From the NCBI GenBank assembly GCA_025345505.1, contig JANVCC010000261.1, forward strand, positions 7,023,833-7,087,832: a stretch of 64,000 bases of DNA, read 5' to 3'. Below are positions 26,501 through 39,927 of this stretch, one piece after another. The first letter of the stretch is position 1. Every line of letters begins with the position of its first letter. This stretch comes from Todiramphus chloris collaris. Taxonomy: Eukaryota > Chordata > Aves > Coraciiformes > Alcedinidae. The position numbers and the translations under genes are program-made. The notes under the pieces are model-generated. The model was not told the origin of the DNA and did no database searches. It was given only the letters and a program-made list of their open reading frames with translations.

Positions 26501-29500
26501 ATCCTAACTCTGCTAACACCGCACAAAATTGATAAAGGCTGGCCCATAAAGAAGCAAATTTCAATTACATTCCAAGAGTGAAGCCAGTGTGTTGAGAAGT
26601 TTGAAGGCCACTTTGGGAAGGTATGTACTATCTTGCAAGAATAAAACCTAGTCAGTAATCTGCTTTCAAATGATAATGTAATGAACAAGAAAGGAAAATC
26701 TCTCTTCTGTTAGATAATAAATAAAATATCCTAACACCTACCCTAATAAATAAACAATAACTCCTAAGAGACATTGCCTAAAGTTCTGAGTATCCCACCT
26801 ACCTAAATAAACCATCCATTTTTCTTACTATAAATTGCTTATCTTTACACTTGCATAAAGTTTGTCTTGCAGTAATTACTTTTTTTGTTGAACCAGAATT
26901 TATGACAACTGATTTTAGTAGTAGAAGCTGCTGTATGAAGGCAAACTAGAATTGCTTATGTCCAAGCATAAAATATTGCTCTATTTGAATACAAAATTGG
27001 GATAAAGCATCAAGTAACCTCGTTGTGTGTTACATGTCACCTGTCCACGTATAGAAAATTATCAAAACAATAATGTAACCTTCAGTCTTCTTTTTCTGAA
27101 GTTCCAGAAATAGGAAGAAGTTGTAAGCAGACCCCTTGCTTCCTAAAGAAGTTTATACGTATCACATTTACGAAATAAAAAGTCAGCAAATGCACCCACT
27201 GCCAGCAGTGTGCCAACACTTTACAGTTGGGACAGTTGCCAAGTAGATACTTTTCATAACTGGAAGGTAGATTGAAATGGTTGCTCTGTGAAATTAGTCA
27301 TAAAAGTAAATGATTAAAATTACATGTAGCCTCAAAACGTAGGGAGAGAAGGTAGCTGCAATCATTAAAGCACATTATAGGATACTTTATAGTATCTTTT
27401 TTTCTCAGTACTGTGTTAAAAATTTTTAGCAATCATGTTTTTTATGGAAAACATTATAACAATTTATTTTCTGTCTGTTTTCCATGTAATAGGTTGGGAT
27501 ATTGCTTTGTTCAGGATTTCTTGTTCAAGTGCCTGAAAATGAAGTTTCATCTAAGAACAGAAATATGTTGATTTTGATTGTACTTGGATAAGTTCTGAAA
27601 GAGCTGCAACATAGTCATGTAATATCCAATGAACTGGTATGTCCAGCTGGATTTGAATTCCTATGGTGCAAATCAGTCAGTAGTTTTCATGAGTCATCAC
27701 TTCTTTTTTGAATCACACTTTTGACACATTTTGGGAGGCAAAGTGGAACTACAATGACCACCAGCTACCAAAACCAGCCTTTAAAAAATGACAAAAAAAC
27801 AAGCAACCCATTCTAGTTTAGCAATTTGTGTGGGGTTGCTTGCTTGTCCTCAATAAGTTGCAAAGTTTTGCAAGGAAAAGAAACCAGGAGGTATTCAGTA
27901 TATTTTCATTCTTAAAAAAATTAAATGATCAGGATTTGGAGTTGTATGGCATTATAACTGTGTACGGTTTAGTTCATGAAGGACTGCTAGCACAGTCAGG
28001 TTTCTTTTCTAATCTTGCAACACGAAACTTGCCCAACATTCTGAAATATTGTTGAATTCATCTAATTGCTTGATCAGTCTTCTGCAGTTTTCCTGCTGTA
28101 ATGCAAGTTTCTATAAAAGAGAGAATCCCAGTGTGTTCCATTGTATTGGTTGTCTATAATAAATACCTCCTTTTATAGCATAGGCATCTAAAATACACCT
28201 AAAACACATTAACATAACTTTTTTAAAGTTTCCTAGCTTTGCTGAAATCAATGGAAAGATATTCATTTGCTCCCACCAGTTCCCACCAGCTATAGCTTCC
28301 GACCTGCGAAAGCAAATGTTAGTATTTCTCTTCAAACCCTCCTAATTTATTATTCAATGACAGCATAACTTTTTATTTGAACCAGAAATGCTGTTTCTTT
28401 CCCGGATAGGAAACGCAGCTATTTACATGTGAATCTGGTGAATGAAAAGAATTTCCTGGTACTAGATTGCAATACAATCGCATTGCTCAGAAGCAGAGCT
28501 TCTCCTCGCTGCAGTAGCAGTGCGTATTTCGGTATGTAAGCAGTTCTGACTTTTTCCCCTTTTGAAATGGAACCCTTGAAAGCTACAGCTGCAACTATGA
28601 AAATGCATGAGGAGTTTAGAGTCTTTGTGAGATTTCATTCATCTCCCTTTGACAAGAGGCAAGTTGTTTGTGAAAGATCTCCATCAGATGCTTATGTTTA
28701 TGCTATGCACTCCCATGGTAAAAGGTTTCTCATGTTATTTCAAGGTTTCGGTTTTGCTTTCCTATTACAGTCATCTTGAAGTTTCAATAGAAGGAAAAGG
28801 CTCCTGTGAATATTCTACTCACTGAAACCTGAAATACAAAGTACAGACTTGAGAGAAGTTTGCCTTTTCCCCTAGAGTGGGACGTTAGGTCAATTCCAGA
28901 CAGTGAATTAGTTCCAGTGGTAGAAGTGAGATCCTGTTGACATGAAAAGGAGGGTCACTCCCTGAAGCGTGCCCCCCCAGTCTCACAGTGAGGGATGGAA
29001 AAGAACAGAAATTGCAGTTCCTATACGAAGTATGAGGTGAACATGCACTGTTGTACCCTGCAGTAGGGGGTACAGTCTAGAGATTCCAGCAGCCTGCAGT
29101 CCCTGGAAGACTTAGGAAAGTGGTACAAGCTAAAAAAGTATTTTCATGCTTGCTTCCTCATACCTAAAACTGGTGACAATCCTGCTGCCTGAGCCATGTG
29201 CTTATCTCCAAGGTCTAGCACAGAAGACTACAAGTGACACTGGCTGAGCATAACAAAACACAGAAGACCAGTAAGCCAGAGCGATCACAGACACTAGGTA
29301 ATCATGAAATCAGTAAGCAATATGGTAATTCTGGGAAAATACTCAGACAATCTTCTGGAATAAAAGGCAGCATTTCAATAAATATGTATCTGTATAAAAA
29401 CAGGTAGTGTATCAGATCAAATTGGTCGAACTTATAGAATCATGTTAATCACCTTCATTGTACAGCACGATTATTGACTGGCATCACCAAGTAGGAAAAT

Positions 29501-32500
29501 AGTAGAGGCAATTGAAAAAATCAATCAGGAATCAAAAAAAATGTAGACACAATGATGACCTTCGGTGAAGTCAGGAAGAATAGGAATACAATCCTGCACT
29601 TAAAAGAGCTGTAAAGAAACCCAGTTAAGTTCAAGTCCTTTTTCAGCCTTGCTCGCCTTTGTGTTCTTAGACATAGCTCTCATTTCTTTGTTCCTCCTCT
29701 GTAACCCAGAACCAAGAGCTTCTATAGTCACCCATATATTGTGCCCATATTTAATGGATAAGCTGAGGAAGTTATGCTGCTTGAAGACATGCAATAGAGT
29801 TCCCTGGCAGGTTAGTCTCACCTCTTGAAAAGAATGTGGGCTTTGTTTCCTTATTCAAGAAATATTATAAATGCAAATCCATTCTCCAGGAACACTTAAA
29901 TTTTGCTTGTGAATATGTTGTCAAATCTTCACCGACAGATGTTTTGTTTTCTTTCTGCATCCTACATACAACTGTTTCTTCTACTAGAGATCTTGGCCTT
30001 GTCACATTAAAGTATGACAGGCTAGGAGCCATCCAGATGATATTAAGGCTGTGGAAGCTTTAATTTCTTTTGAGTACACTGTGAAAATCACATGAAATCT
30101 CCTATCTGAGCCAGCTGTGAAGCTTCCAGAGGTTTCTTCTACAGTAAGTGCTGGGTTAAGATTAAACTAGGCAAAATGCCTGAAGAGATACTGAATAGGT
30201 TTGATACAAATTACACTGTCCTGCTGGTTTGAAAGTACACATTACTAGAATCATTAACTACAATCATCCTCAATTACAAGCACTGTAAGCACACATATAG
30301 CATACAAATAAATGAAGCCATTGTTTGCATGCAATGCCCATAATTCACAAAGACAGGGCTACCTCATCCCCAGTTTGACACAAAGCCGCAATCTCCAACA
30401 GAATATTCTGGATTATTTTTAACTTCTGAAATTGATGCATCTTTTGTGCCTCTTTTTCTCCTAATTCCTACTAAAATAGTCAGTCTTGTTATGTCTCATT
30501 ATCCTTGTTCATATAAAAAATGCATTTTCAGTTTGTAGAGCACTCAGGGTGTTCTTTATGAATTGCTGTAAGCAGCTAGCAGGGCTCACCACTCCAAAAG
30601 ATTTCGCTGAGACAATCTTTCATTAACTAACATCGTTGACATGTTTCCACAGTTAAAACAGCAACTGGAAAAGGTACAGACCATGATAGCAACAAAATGA
30701 AAGATCTTATTAATAAACTTGTCATCCTTTTTGGGTCACCTCCCAGAGCATTACAGTCTTCTTGCCAGTGCTGCATGTGTGCAATGCTTGCAGCGTGTAC
30801 AGCTCACGTCCAAACGAAGAACAGAGTTTGAGCAGGATTTAATAATGTATATCTATTGTATGGTGCCAGTAAGTAATATTATACTGGGTGTTATTACAGT
30901 AATCTTTAAATTGTCTCCTACTACTTTCTTTAATGAAATGGCAGTTTCGAGAAAACAATTTGTTATTGTAATGGGAGGTTTAAAAACCCTCCTGGTTTCA
31001 CTGGGGTATGTAAATATACCTTTTATACTTTCGTATAATATACATTACTGCATATAGGGCTGATAACACTACCTATTATTAGCACTGCCAGGTATTTTAT
31101 AATAGAAGGGCTTATTTTAAGCTGCTCACAGCTTTGTGAATTTTACATATTTGGGTTAATGTTTCTTCTGCTTTGTCTACCACAAGATCAGAGCATTTCT
31201 CCCTTCTGGTGAAAATTTTCCTTAAATGCTTTAGTTGTTTCAAGAGCAGGGTTAGCGACATTAATTCAGTCTTCTGTGTATCTTGAGGCACAGGACCTTT
31301 CACGTGCCCTCAGGACTGTTCGAAACCAAGACTGAAGGTGGTTAGGGGTCAGGTGTACACACTTTGTTACCTCTACAGAATATCAGTGAAGTTAGCTACT
31401 TTATAAGGCTTTTCAAATTGCAGTTTGAACCGAGCTGGAGACAATTGAAGATTTCAGCAGGTATCATCCTCTGAGAAACCTACACTGATCATGCCAAATG
31501 ATTACATTTTCACAAAACTGAGGAGTTCCCCAAGTCCAGCCTGAACTTTGCATTTGACTATGAGGATGCTCCAGCAGAAACTTACAGACTAATAGATTCC
31601 TGAGTCTCATGGCACATTTGGGAGCACTCTGAGTTACTCTGTTGGCCTTTAAAAGGAAGTTATGACAACAAGCTGAAACTAGCTCAGCACAATTTGATAC
31701 AGTTGGGAGCCTTTTAAATAACTACTTCAACAAGCTTTGGGAACATATTAAAAGACCTTTGACCATCAACATAGCTGTTTCTGAATGTAGCAAGTAGTTA
31801 CTGTAAACGGGAAATTTAAGCTCCACATTCTTTTTAGCTTTACATCATCACTGAACAGATTTCAACATGATAATCATGCTATTTCTTACTTGGTCAGAAT
31901 TAGGATTACTTTGGCACCACAGAAGGGATAGTTAAGGATATGAGATGCAGTTACAAATTGCTTCCAGGGACTTTTTGAAAGTTAATAAACTTAACACTGA
32001 GTCAGGAATACATCATTTGATACTGATTTGTGAGTGTCAGGATAGTATATGGGAGGATTTATTTTTGGGGAAAAAAAAATACATTGGAGTTACTGTTGTT
32101 GACTTTTCTAGCTAGTTCCTGAACCATTTCTGACTTTACTCTAAACCTGGTAGTTCAGGGTATTCCCAATGTCAACAGTAAGCTTGCCTCAGAGCTAAGT
32201 TCTTGATCATTAATCACAAATTTAGCTAGATTAAAAATATCAGATTTTCCCTTAGAGTGTATAAACTTTCCTTTAGCTTAACTTTGGTTGTTCATGTTAC
32301 CTTGCAAATAATATATTAATTCCTCTGGAAATTAAAGAAGATAGAAAGACTGTCCCTGCTACAACATCTGTCGAGGTCAAACCTTTCAGTTACTCCTGAA
32401 AAAATAGATCTCATTGTCATAATCTGGTTAGATCAGCTCTGCAGTTCTGTTAAGGAAGAGCTTTTGAAATTTAAGGTCTCCACTAAAAATGGACAAAGAG

Positions 32501-33361
32501 GTGAAACTAAATTATCTATTGTTTTCAAAGGTATTGCACTAATTAAGGGACACTGCAGAACCTAACATTAAGGTTCAAAAGAACAACAACAAAACCAATC
32601 TGCCAATGTAGCAAACACACTAATACGTTAGCAAAAAGTACCTAGAACAACCTCGGACTGTTCCTGGATTACTTGAGTAGCTGTGTGGAGTGAACTCTCA
32701 AGTCCTAGCTGTTATTTCCCCTCAAACTCACACCTGAGCAGTGATGCCGCTCCTCTACCTACCCAAAATAAGTATTATTTGGCATTAATATAGAATATGT
32801 AGGTGAATGTTTTGAAGGCCTTGAGAATCTGACATGCCCCCGAATGAAGTCTTACTTTGAGCAATATTGGATCAGTGTGGATTCACAACTACAGATTATA
32901 TTTATCTTTTAATTAACTGTTTCATGAGGTATAGGGGAAGTGGTTTGTTTTACGAGGCCCTGCATTACAAGGTATGTAATAAGCTTCTTTAAGTTCAATT
33001 GACAGGTAAAACTTCTCTCACGACACAGCTGGGAGCAGTGTACAAAAAAAAGTAATACCATTTTCTTCAAATATTTGCCAAGGACATAGGACTCCTGTCA
33101 AGCTTGCATGCTTTTTTATTAATGGCTATCATGCTTCTACCAGGCATTTCTGGATCTAAATACTTTCTGTCACATAGCTCAAAAAAAAAAAGCCTGGCTG
33201 TGGCTTTACTGAAAGGGATGCATCTTCTTGATGGATCTCCAGGCACCAAGGGCTGCAGGTAAGGGCAAGGAGACACAGTCACGTGCAGAGGGGACTGGGT
33301 GACGTAGTTAGTAGAAGGGGCTTAGTGAACTATAACCCCAAATATATAAAAAGAGATATAG

Positions 33362-33362
<1 letters not shown>
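23531..33362. other. Unannotated AT-rich noncoding DNA
   Basis: No gene, RNA gene or recognisable transposon seen. Small tandem items include an approximate 20-bp duplication just upstream at 23955-23994 in this interval and a 10-bp tandem pair (cccaccagtt, cccaccagct) near 28265. Open frames up to about 112 codons exist (for example 30719-31057) but none resembles a known protein, and none shows a matched acceptor and donor pair that I would trust. Confidence 0.6.

Positions 33363-33408
<46 letters not shown>
33363..33408. repeat. (GATA)n microsatellite
   Basis: Eleven uninterrupted GATA units plus a partial unit, 46 bases. It is preceded by imperfect GATATA/GAGATA steps from about 33353. 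A minus-strand frame reads through it as repeated Ser-Ile-Tyr-Leu residues, which is a repeat artefact. A pure array of this length is likely to vary in length between individuals. Confidence 0.97.
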
Positions 33409-36400
33409 GGAAACAGATACTGGACCATGGAGATCATGAGATCCTTGTGAAACAAAACCTGTAATTGTGAATAAATAGGTTGTAAAAGGCTCTATATATC
33501 TAAATATTTCTTCTGAAATGCTGTCCTGTAAACTTCCTGAGTTTGCAAAACTGAACTGGAAATATTGCATGCAAAGGGCTTCCCCCAATTTTCTACTGTC
33601 TCCTACTTTCAAAAGCAGTGAAAATCCTGTAAGTACATGAGTACTCTTGCTCTGGGATAAGAATGTAGAATTATGGAGGTTTTATAAGTCACTTTATATA
33701 AATTCTGTCTAATATTTCAATCTCAAAATTGAAGCCAAGTTTCTTATCAATTTCTAGTTTTTATATACCTCTTCTACCACACTGAATCTACAAGAATGGA
33801 TTAGAAGGTATACTATTTATTACCCAAGAAATTAATTACTTTTTTTCCAAAGTGGCTTTTAAAAAAAGAGAAAAGTTTGTTTGTTTCTTTTTAAAGAAAG
33901 TTTAAACCAAAACCTCAAATTAATTAACAAAGTGAAGCCTTAATTCGGAAAATGTTGAAATGAGATTCCAATCACTTGTCAAAGGTCACAGAGTTTTCAG
34001 TTGTCTTGTTCTTCATCGGTTACTAGAGCTGGGATACAGCTCTAGGGGTCTGTGGGGCTGTGATTCCCAGAACTTCACATCCATGTCTTAAATCCCAGAT
34101 GACTCAGTGAAAATAAGATTCACAGGGCTTCCAGGGAATTCCCAGTGGGTTTGTTTTGCAAGAAGCATTTGCAGGATTTCTTACCTTCCTGGAACTCCTT
34201 GAATCGCTGAGAGTCACCACTGTGGGAGTATTTACGAGCTGTGGCTTCCCATCCAGCAGTCACCAGCCAGTTAAAATAATGGTTGTATTTTTTCCAAGTG
34301 CACTACATTCAAGGATAAACACTCCTCTGCCTGGAAGTTTATCTTTTTCTGAGAAAATATTTAGCATGAGGGAAAAAAAATTATAACTACCAATCAAAAA
34401 TGTGTAATTTTTTTCTTAGGGAAATATGGTAGATAAATTATGTAAGGTAACTGATTCTAATCCACAGTTAAAATCAGGCCTCTTCATTTCTGTTGTCTTA
34501 AAAACTGCCCATAAAGAATCTCATTACCTCATGAAAACAGAGGTTCTAAATTATCCTAAAAACAATAATCAGTTTTAACTTAATTAAATTCCTGAAGGAC
34601 TTTTTTTGTATCAGAACAAGGGGGGTGGGGGGAATTCTCCCAGCCAGTATGTTTTAGAATGTATTCATTTAGACCATGTGATGCTCTCTCCAAGGAAATT
34701 ATGGAGGTCCAATCACTCAAGTTCTTTGCAAATAGAATTAAGAAACAGGAGACTACATTGCAGGGATGAAGTCTGAAAAAAGCAGCTGGGAATAATGAAG
34801 GCTGCTCCTTTAATTTAATTCTATTACTGGAAAGATAAAGCAACAGGAAAAGCAAGTCTTATTTTAAAGAGAAGCTTTTAATGAGGTTGAACATCTGAAA
34901 GACACATCCAGATGCACAGACTAAACTGATCACATCACTATCAAAAGACAAATATGTGTGGGTAGTACAAATTTCCTCCTACTCAGAGGCGTGTTAATTC
35001 CATTCAGTCTCTGCACACTGTCTCTGCCAAATATTCACCATTATTTGTAATCCTTTTGCTTTTTAGCCTAATTTCCTACCGATAAACTGTATATATTATT
35101 ATTACTGGCTATGCATGTGTCATATGTCTGTTCTCGCAGTTTCAATAAAATTAGAACAAGCAGAATGTGCTGTAAAGACAATTAATATTAGTAGAAGATG
35201 TATGAAAATAGGCAGGAAAAGAGAAACTCTATTAGTGTTACTTACAAGTGCCAGAATCACAAATAAAACCTTCAATCAAATCTCTTATCTTCTTAGCCAC
35301 CTCACAAAGATACAAATCTATGAGAAATCACATTCTCTCATTCATATTCTCAAAGAACTATTTGTATTCTCTTACATTTCTCAGCAAATGGCAAGCTTGC
35401 ACGCAATTTGCCCGGAGGTTAACATCAAGCAGTCCCAGAAACAGATTAGAAAGGAGTAATTTTTTTTTTTTTTTCAATATGGGATTAGCAAAGAAAGGAT
35501 CAAGAAGTTAGAAACTTTACTGGTTTCTTTCTGAACTAAATCTATGAATAACCATGCCAAGGGAATTTTCTTCTCCTTTGTGCTACTTTAAAAATGTATG
35601 ACTTACAGTATCTGTCTGTTGTCTAAGTCTACAGTGCCCAGTCTCATCTTCTGCTGATATCACAATGGTATCCTCAGTGTATGACACTTGGGTAATTATA
35701 TCATGCTTGTTATTGGCTGCTATGAGGCAAACATTCATGAGAGATCAGCTCAGATTTCAGCAAGTTTTTCTGGGAACAAACTGCAAAGCATGCAGGCATA
35801 ACTTAATCTCCTACAAGCCGCTCCATAATTGTGACTGACAGTGAAGAGGAAATCAATCAGCAGCATAGCCATATAGAATTAAAATACACAAACAAGTAGA
35901 AAATAGGAGACACGGTAGTTGACAAAATTCTGTATTTCCTGTTACCAAGACATGTTGTGTACTCTGGTCATATCTTTCATGAAAACGTTCCTAAACTAAT
36001 CTGTGGTCTAGTGTAGAGCAATCAACTGGGCTTTTTTATCAATTTGAAGAAAGCTGGAGAGAGCATAAAAGGGCATTTTAAATTTGCAGTTTAATAACTG
36101 GTTTTATTAAACATTCAGCATGTCAAACAAAGATGGAGCAGAGTTCAAACTGACACCACTGAAGTAAGGAAAGGATCTGAAAAACAAGCATCACATCCAT
36201 GATAGGGCTTGAACAACCACCCTAGTTTCTTTTTGTTGTCCTTTATAAAGATTATATACTGGAAATAGGGTTGCAGCCCGGGTACTGCATGACAGAATGC
36301 AGTCTGGCTATTACCCGGGCCTGTGTTATCACTCCACATTAGAGGGATGGCTATAACCCACAGCAAATGTTGAATGTCTTTTAGACAGTTGCTCTTCAAC

Positions 36401-38340
36401 ATCTCCACCTCTTTGTTTTCAGTTGTACTAAACACTTAACTGGTCTAAATACTTTCACACAAGCTTTCTGTCACAGTTCCATCCTCTTAGTATGTTGGAT
36501 ACACACTACATAATTCAAGAGACATTGAGCAAGAAAAATTTCTTTTTCTCTCTACAATTATGGATTCCTTTTCTTATTTAAGGCTCTAAAAGTCTTAATG
36601 TCATTTTGCCGCCAAAAGATATCGATGATAATCTTATGCCAAATCTATTTTTGGAAAAGGTAAAATTTCTGTAAATATATTGATCTTTTTCTTTTTTAAA
36701 GTCCCGTCAGCCACCTGGTAGCACACAGTCATTAAGGAGCCTGTTCCCACCTTAGACTTCTCATACTCACGGAGCCATTCTTTCTTGGCAGTGAAATGTT
36801 CTGTCATTTTGAAAGGATTACCCTGCATTATAATTCAGTGTCAGTGTATTCAAAGCTATAAAACCTTCTAAGTGATGGATCTCCACAAATCCCTTTTTTT
36901 TCCCCATTCTATATTGTGACATTGTCAATCAAGACAGTTCAGACTCCTTTGGTACGTAGGAACTTGAATCTGAAACCCTCTTGCAAAAAGCAGAAGTTTA
37001 GGAATATATACGCTGATTGTAGGACAGAATTCTCTAGAAAATTCACCACGGGACTTCAGAGCTCACTTAGGCTCGTGATTTGCTGCTTGAGAAATTGTAG
37101 TACAGTAGTCACATGAGAGCCCACACGTCTCAAAAGCTATAGTCTATAACTCAGAGATCACAGACATTTTTCATCTTCTTCCTTTTGAAGAAAAAATAGC
37201 TACAGGATCAGAATAGGTAATCCTGCCAATGATATTGGGAGTACCAGAAAGAAGGTGATGAGCAAGGCTGGTATTTGTGTCTGAATGAGTCAGGTCTTGG
37301 GACATATTGCTCCCATGGAAGAGGATTACATCTAAGAAGTAAGTTTCCCCTGTATACCTCAAGCTTTTTAATCCCAAGGTAGTTTCACTTATCTGTGTCT
37401 GAGATTTCTGCTGACCCTGTAAATCACATCAGACCGCATTTCTGCACACTGTGGCTCGCAGGTGTCAGCAGCTCGGCTCGCCAATTTGGCACATCCCAAC
37501 AGACTCCTCTGTTACAAAATAAGCAAGCAGGAGGAGGGCAGTATGTGCCCCCTGAGACCAACCAGCACACAGTGTGCATTTGCCCGTTGCACTCTGTTTT
37601 GATCCGATGACCTTTTCCCCAATGGACTGCACCTCTGTCAAAGCTCCCCTGCAAATGACAAAGGAGAGCTGCGGTCAGAAAGTGACCCTCTTCTGCTTTC
37701 TGAAAATGCAAAACTCCCTCTGTCCTCCAATAAGAGGAAGGCTCGACCTGTTTCTTCTGATAGAGTCCTGTGGTGCTTGGATTTTCAGCTCTTTTTTGGT
37801 AGGAGGGAGGAAGAAAGGAAGGAAAAATAACCCCTTGTTCCACACATCTGAGTAACACCAAGATCAGAACTTGTCCCTGGATATTTAGGGGTTTTTTTTG
37901 TCTCCAAATATGACTTTATATAAAAACCAAGAAGTTAACAAGACAGAATGTTTCCATATAGCACTGAATCATTTTTAGCATGACTTTCCAGTATTCATTT
38001 CTTACCTAGAGGAATTCTCAAGGCTATTCTCTTTAACTCTTCCATTTTGGTTATTTGTGGAGCTAAGCAAGTGAGGAACTCATTTAAAATTTTTGAGAAA
38101 CCCTTTGTCCTGTTTGTTTTATTTACCTGTGTGTAAAATTTATTTTTGCATATAAAATTTAGTATTAATAACTTTAAACCAAAGTATTATTTATTATTTA
38201 ATATTCTTTTTAAAGTCCAAAAAGCCCCCATCCTTAATTCTTTCCCGAAAAAAATGGCTAGCAAGAATAGCATTACATTTTCTATTCTGATACTTTCCTT
38301 CTGAGACAGGAGAGACTTTTATGTGAGAAGACATACTTGG
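33409..38340. other. Unannotated noncoding DNA
   Basis: No gene recognised. A slightly GC-richer stretch at about 37395-37860 carries a 145-codon minus-strand open frame (37424-37861). It has no domain, signal peptide or membrane pattern I can name, and a 93-codon frame overlaps it on the other strand, so I do not call it. T15 occurs at 35460-35474. A G-rich run at 34620-34632 (six G, T, six G) has too few G-tracts for a standard three-tetrad quadruplex. A nested hairpin lies at 36276-36320. Confidence 0.6.
36276..36320. repeat. Nested hairpin with 9-bp and 6-bp stems
   Basis: Outer arms GCCCGGGTA (36276-36284) and TACCCGGGC (36312-36320) are perfect reverse complements. Directly inside the left arm, CTGCAT (36285-36290) pairs with ATGCAG (36297-36302) across a 6-nt loop. 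A 9-nt bulge lies on the right side only. The result is a 15-bp stem with one bulge and a GC-rich, CpG-containing base. It lacks tRNA A and B boxes and is short for a microRNA precursor. Function unknown. Confidence 0.6.
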
Positions 38341-38445
38341 AGTTTTTGTTGTTGTTGGATTTTGGAGTTGCTGTTAGGCCCCCAGACAATTTCAGGGGGG
38401 AAATCTGATCTTTTTTATTGGGCTTTGCTAAAAAGTTTTGAGTCT
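38341..38445 (-). repeat. Inverted-repeat partner of the 39781 insertion
   Basis: Read on the minus strand, this 105-base stretch matches 39781-39898 at roughly 90% identity. The first 23 bases are identical (agactcaaaac, then tttttagcaaag), then one substitution, then another identical block ending in an A-run. The partner carries about 13-16 extra bases in its A/C-rich centre. The match resumes through cctaacagcaact and aatccaacaa. I found no clear direct repeats flanking this copy, so it may be the source and the other copy the insert. No known CR1 or LTR sequence is recognised in it. Confidence 0.8.
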
Positions 38446-39761
38446 ACTTATGCTACATCAGGTTAAGGTGCTTCTATCTACCTGCCTTGGCCTAAGTAAA
38501 GTTTCCCTTTGAGGAACCTGAAAAGGCACCATTTTTCACCTTACTTAAAGAAGAAGTTTTGAAAAAAGGATTTTTGACAGGTATTAAAACCAACCAACCA
38601 AAACCCCTTAAACTTTATCAGTGGGAGTGTTAATTATTTGAAGGACTTGTTTTTTAAAGAAAATAGTCAACTCTGAAAGTGAACATATTTGTGGAAAAGA
38701 GTGCAAAAAATAGTAAATGTGACAGCCAAAAAAACCCCAAACTGTCCAATACTTTCTGCTGATGAAGAGTGTGGTGACGTGTCCTTGCCTGTCTGCGCAG
38801 GGAGGGCACATTGCATGGCAGGCATTAATTCATTCACCTACATTCTCATTTCCTCTGAACAACTCTGTTGTTCTACGTGTCAATCCACATGTAGGAAGCC
38901 TTTATGGCTTGAGAGACTGGGTATTTTTGGCAGTTAGATCCCATTATTATTAGATTTAGAAGCAGGGCTTATGCTGGGGCTCTTTATTGTTGGTTCCTCT
39001 TTTGGGTTTTATTCATTCACTACCACAGGAGGACTATGTTTTTTGTTTCCTGTATATTGCCACTTCAATTAATGCCCCCCCAAAATCCTATATGGATTAA
39101 GAGTAAAGCTTCTTACTATCATCCGGGCCTGCAGTTATAGAAATACACAGCCAATCCTGCAAGGGTTTTCTCATCTCCTTGTACAATGTACATAAACACC
39201 TTCTCACCAAATATGTTTTTTAATACTCAGGCTCTACATTCTCAGTGTCAGAGTGCCAGAGAGCTGCTCTAAACTGAGGCACTGTGGTTACATGACAACA
39301 CTGAAATGCAACACTACAGAGGAATTATTTAGGATATTAAAATGCCAAATGTACATTCATATTGGATTTTACCTTTGCTAAAATAGTCTTGACGTGCTAA
39401 GTACTTTATTTATCACGTGTAATTCTACGCATCCTTCAGCTCATTTTGACAGTTCCATCACCGTTGAGCAGACTGACATTAAATACCATTCTTTGTGGAA
39501 GTCTCAAATATATTTTAGTAGGTTCTTTTCTTGAATACACTACATTTTCTTTACATTAGAGAGGTTAATTTTTTTTTATAAAAAATTCAGATACCATAAA
39601 CCTGCAATTACTGCTGTAATCAGACACATTTCACAGTCTTTGTAAAAAGAGATTGTTCCAGGTATTTACTTGGGGTTTTAAATTCAGGAGCTGGTCTGAA
39701 TTTCACTTCCATGGACATTAGCTCTAACCCTTCCTAATCTGATCTTGTTCTGAGAATTTGT
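38446..39761. other. Spacer between the inverted-repeat copies
   Basis: About 1.3 kb of AT-rich DNA with no gene or named repeat recognised. If transcribed in either direction, this would be the loop between two complementary arms of about 105-118 bases. Confidence 0.6.
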
Positions 39762-39927
39762 TGCAGTGTTATTTTTTGCAAGACTCAAAACTTTTTAGCA
39801 AAGTCCAATAAAAAAAAAAAACCAAAACCACCAGATTTTTCCCCTGCAATTGTCTGAGGACCTAACAGCAACTCAAAAATCCAACAAAACTAAAAAGCAG
39901 ACATATGGTGCAGTGTTATTTTTTGCA
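39762..39927 (+). mobile_element. ~128-bp insertion flanked by 19-bp direct repeats
   Basis: A perfect 19-base direct repeat, tgcagtgttattttttgca, occurs at 39762-39780 and again at 39909-39927. Between them lie exactly 128 bases (39781-39908). Homology of that insert to the minus strand of 38341-38445 begins at the very first base after the left repeat and runs to near the right one. This is the arrangement expected for a target-site duplication around an inserted copy. The insert has an internal A-run followed by ccaaaaccacc, with no terminal poly(A) and no CR1-type 3' end. It may be a member of an unidentified short element family, or a templated insertion copied from the nearby sequence or its transcript. 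Confidence 0.75.

Noticed and set aside
34620..34632. G-quadruplex at the six-G, T, six-G run
   Set aside because: It has only two G-tracts. Four tracts of three with loops cannot be drawn from it without further G-runs.
36276..36320. tRNA gene or microRNA precursor
   Set aside because: No A or B box and no cloverleaf. The 15-bp stem is shorter than usual microRNA hairpins.
37424..37861. 145-codon minus-strand open frame
   Set aside because: The longest non-repeat frame, but no domain, membrane segment or family is recognisable, and a 93-codon frame overlaps it on the plus strand. It is within chance expectation for a slightly GC-richer patch.
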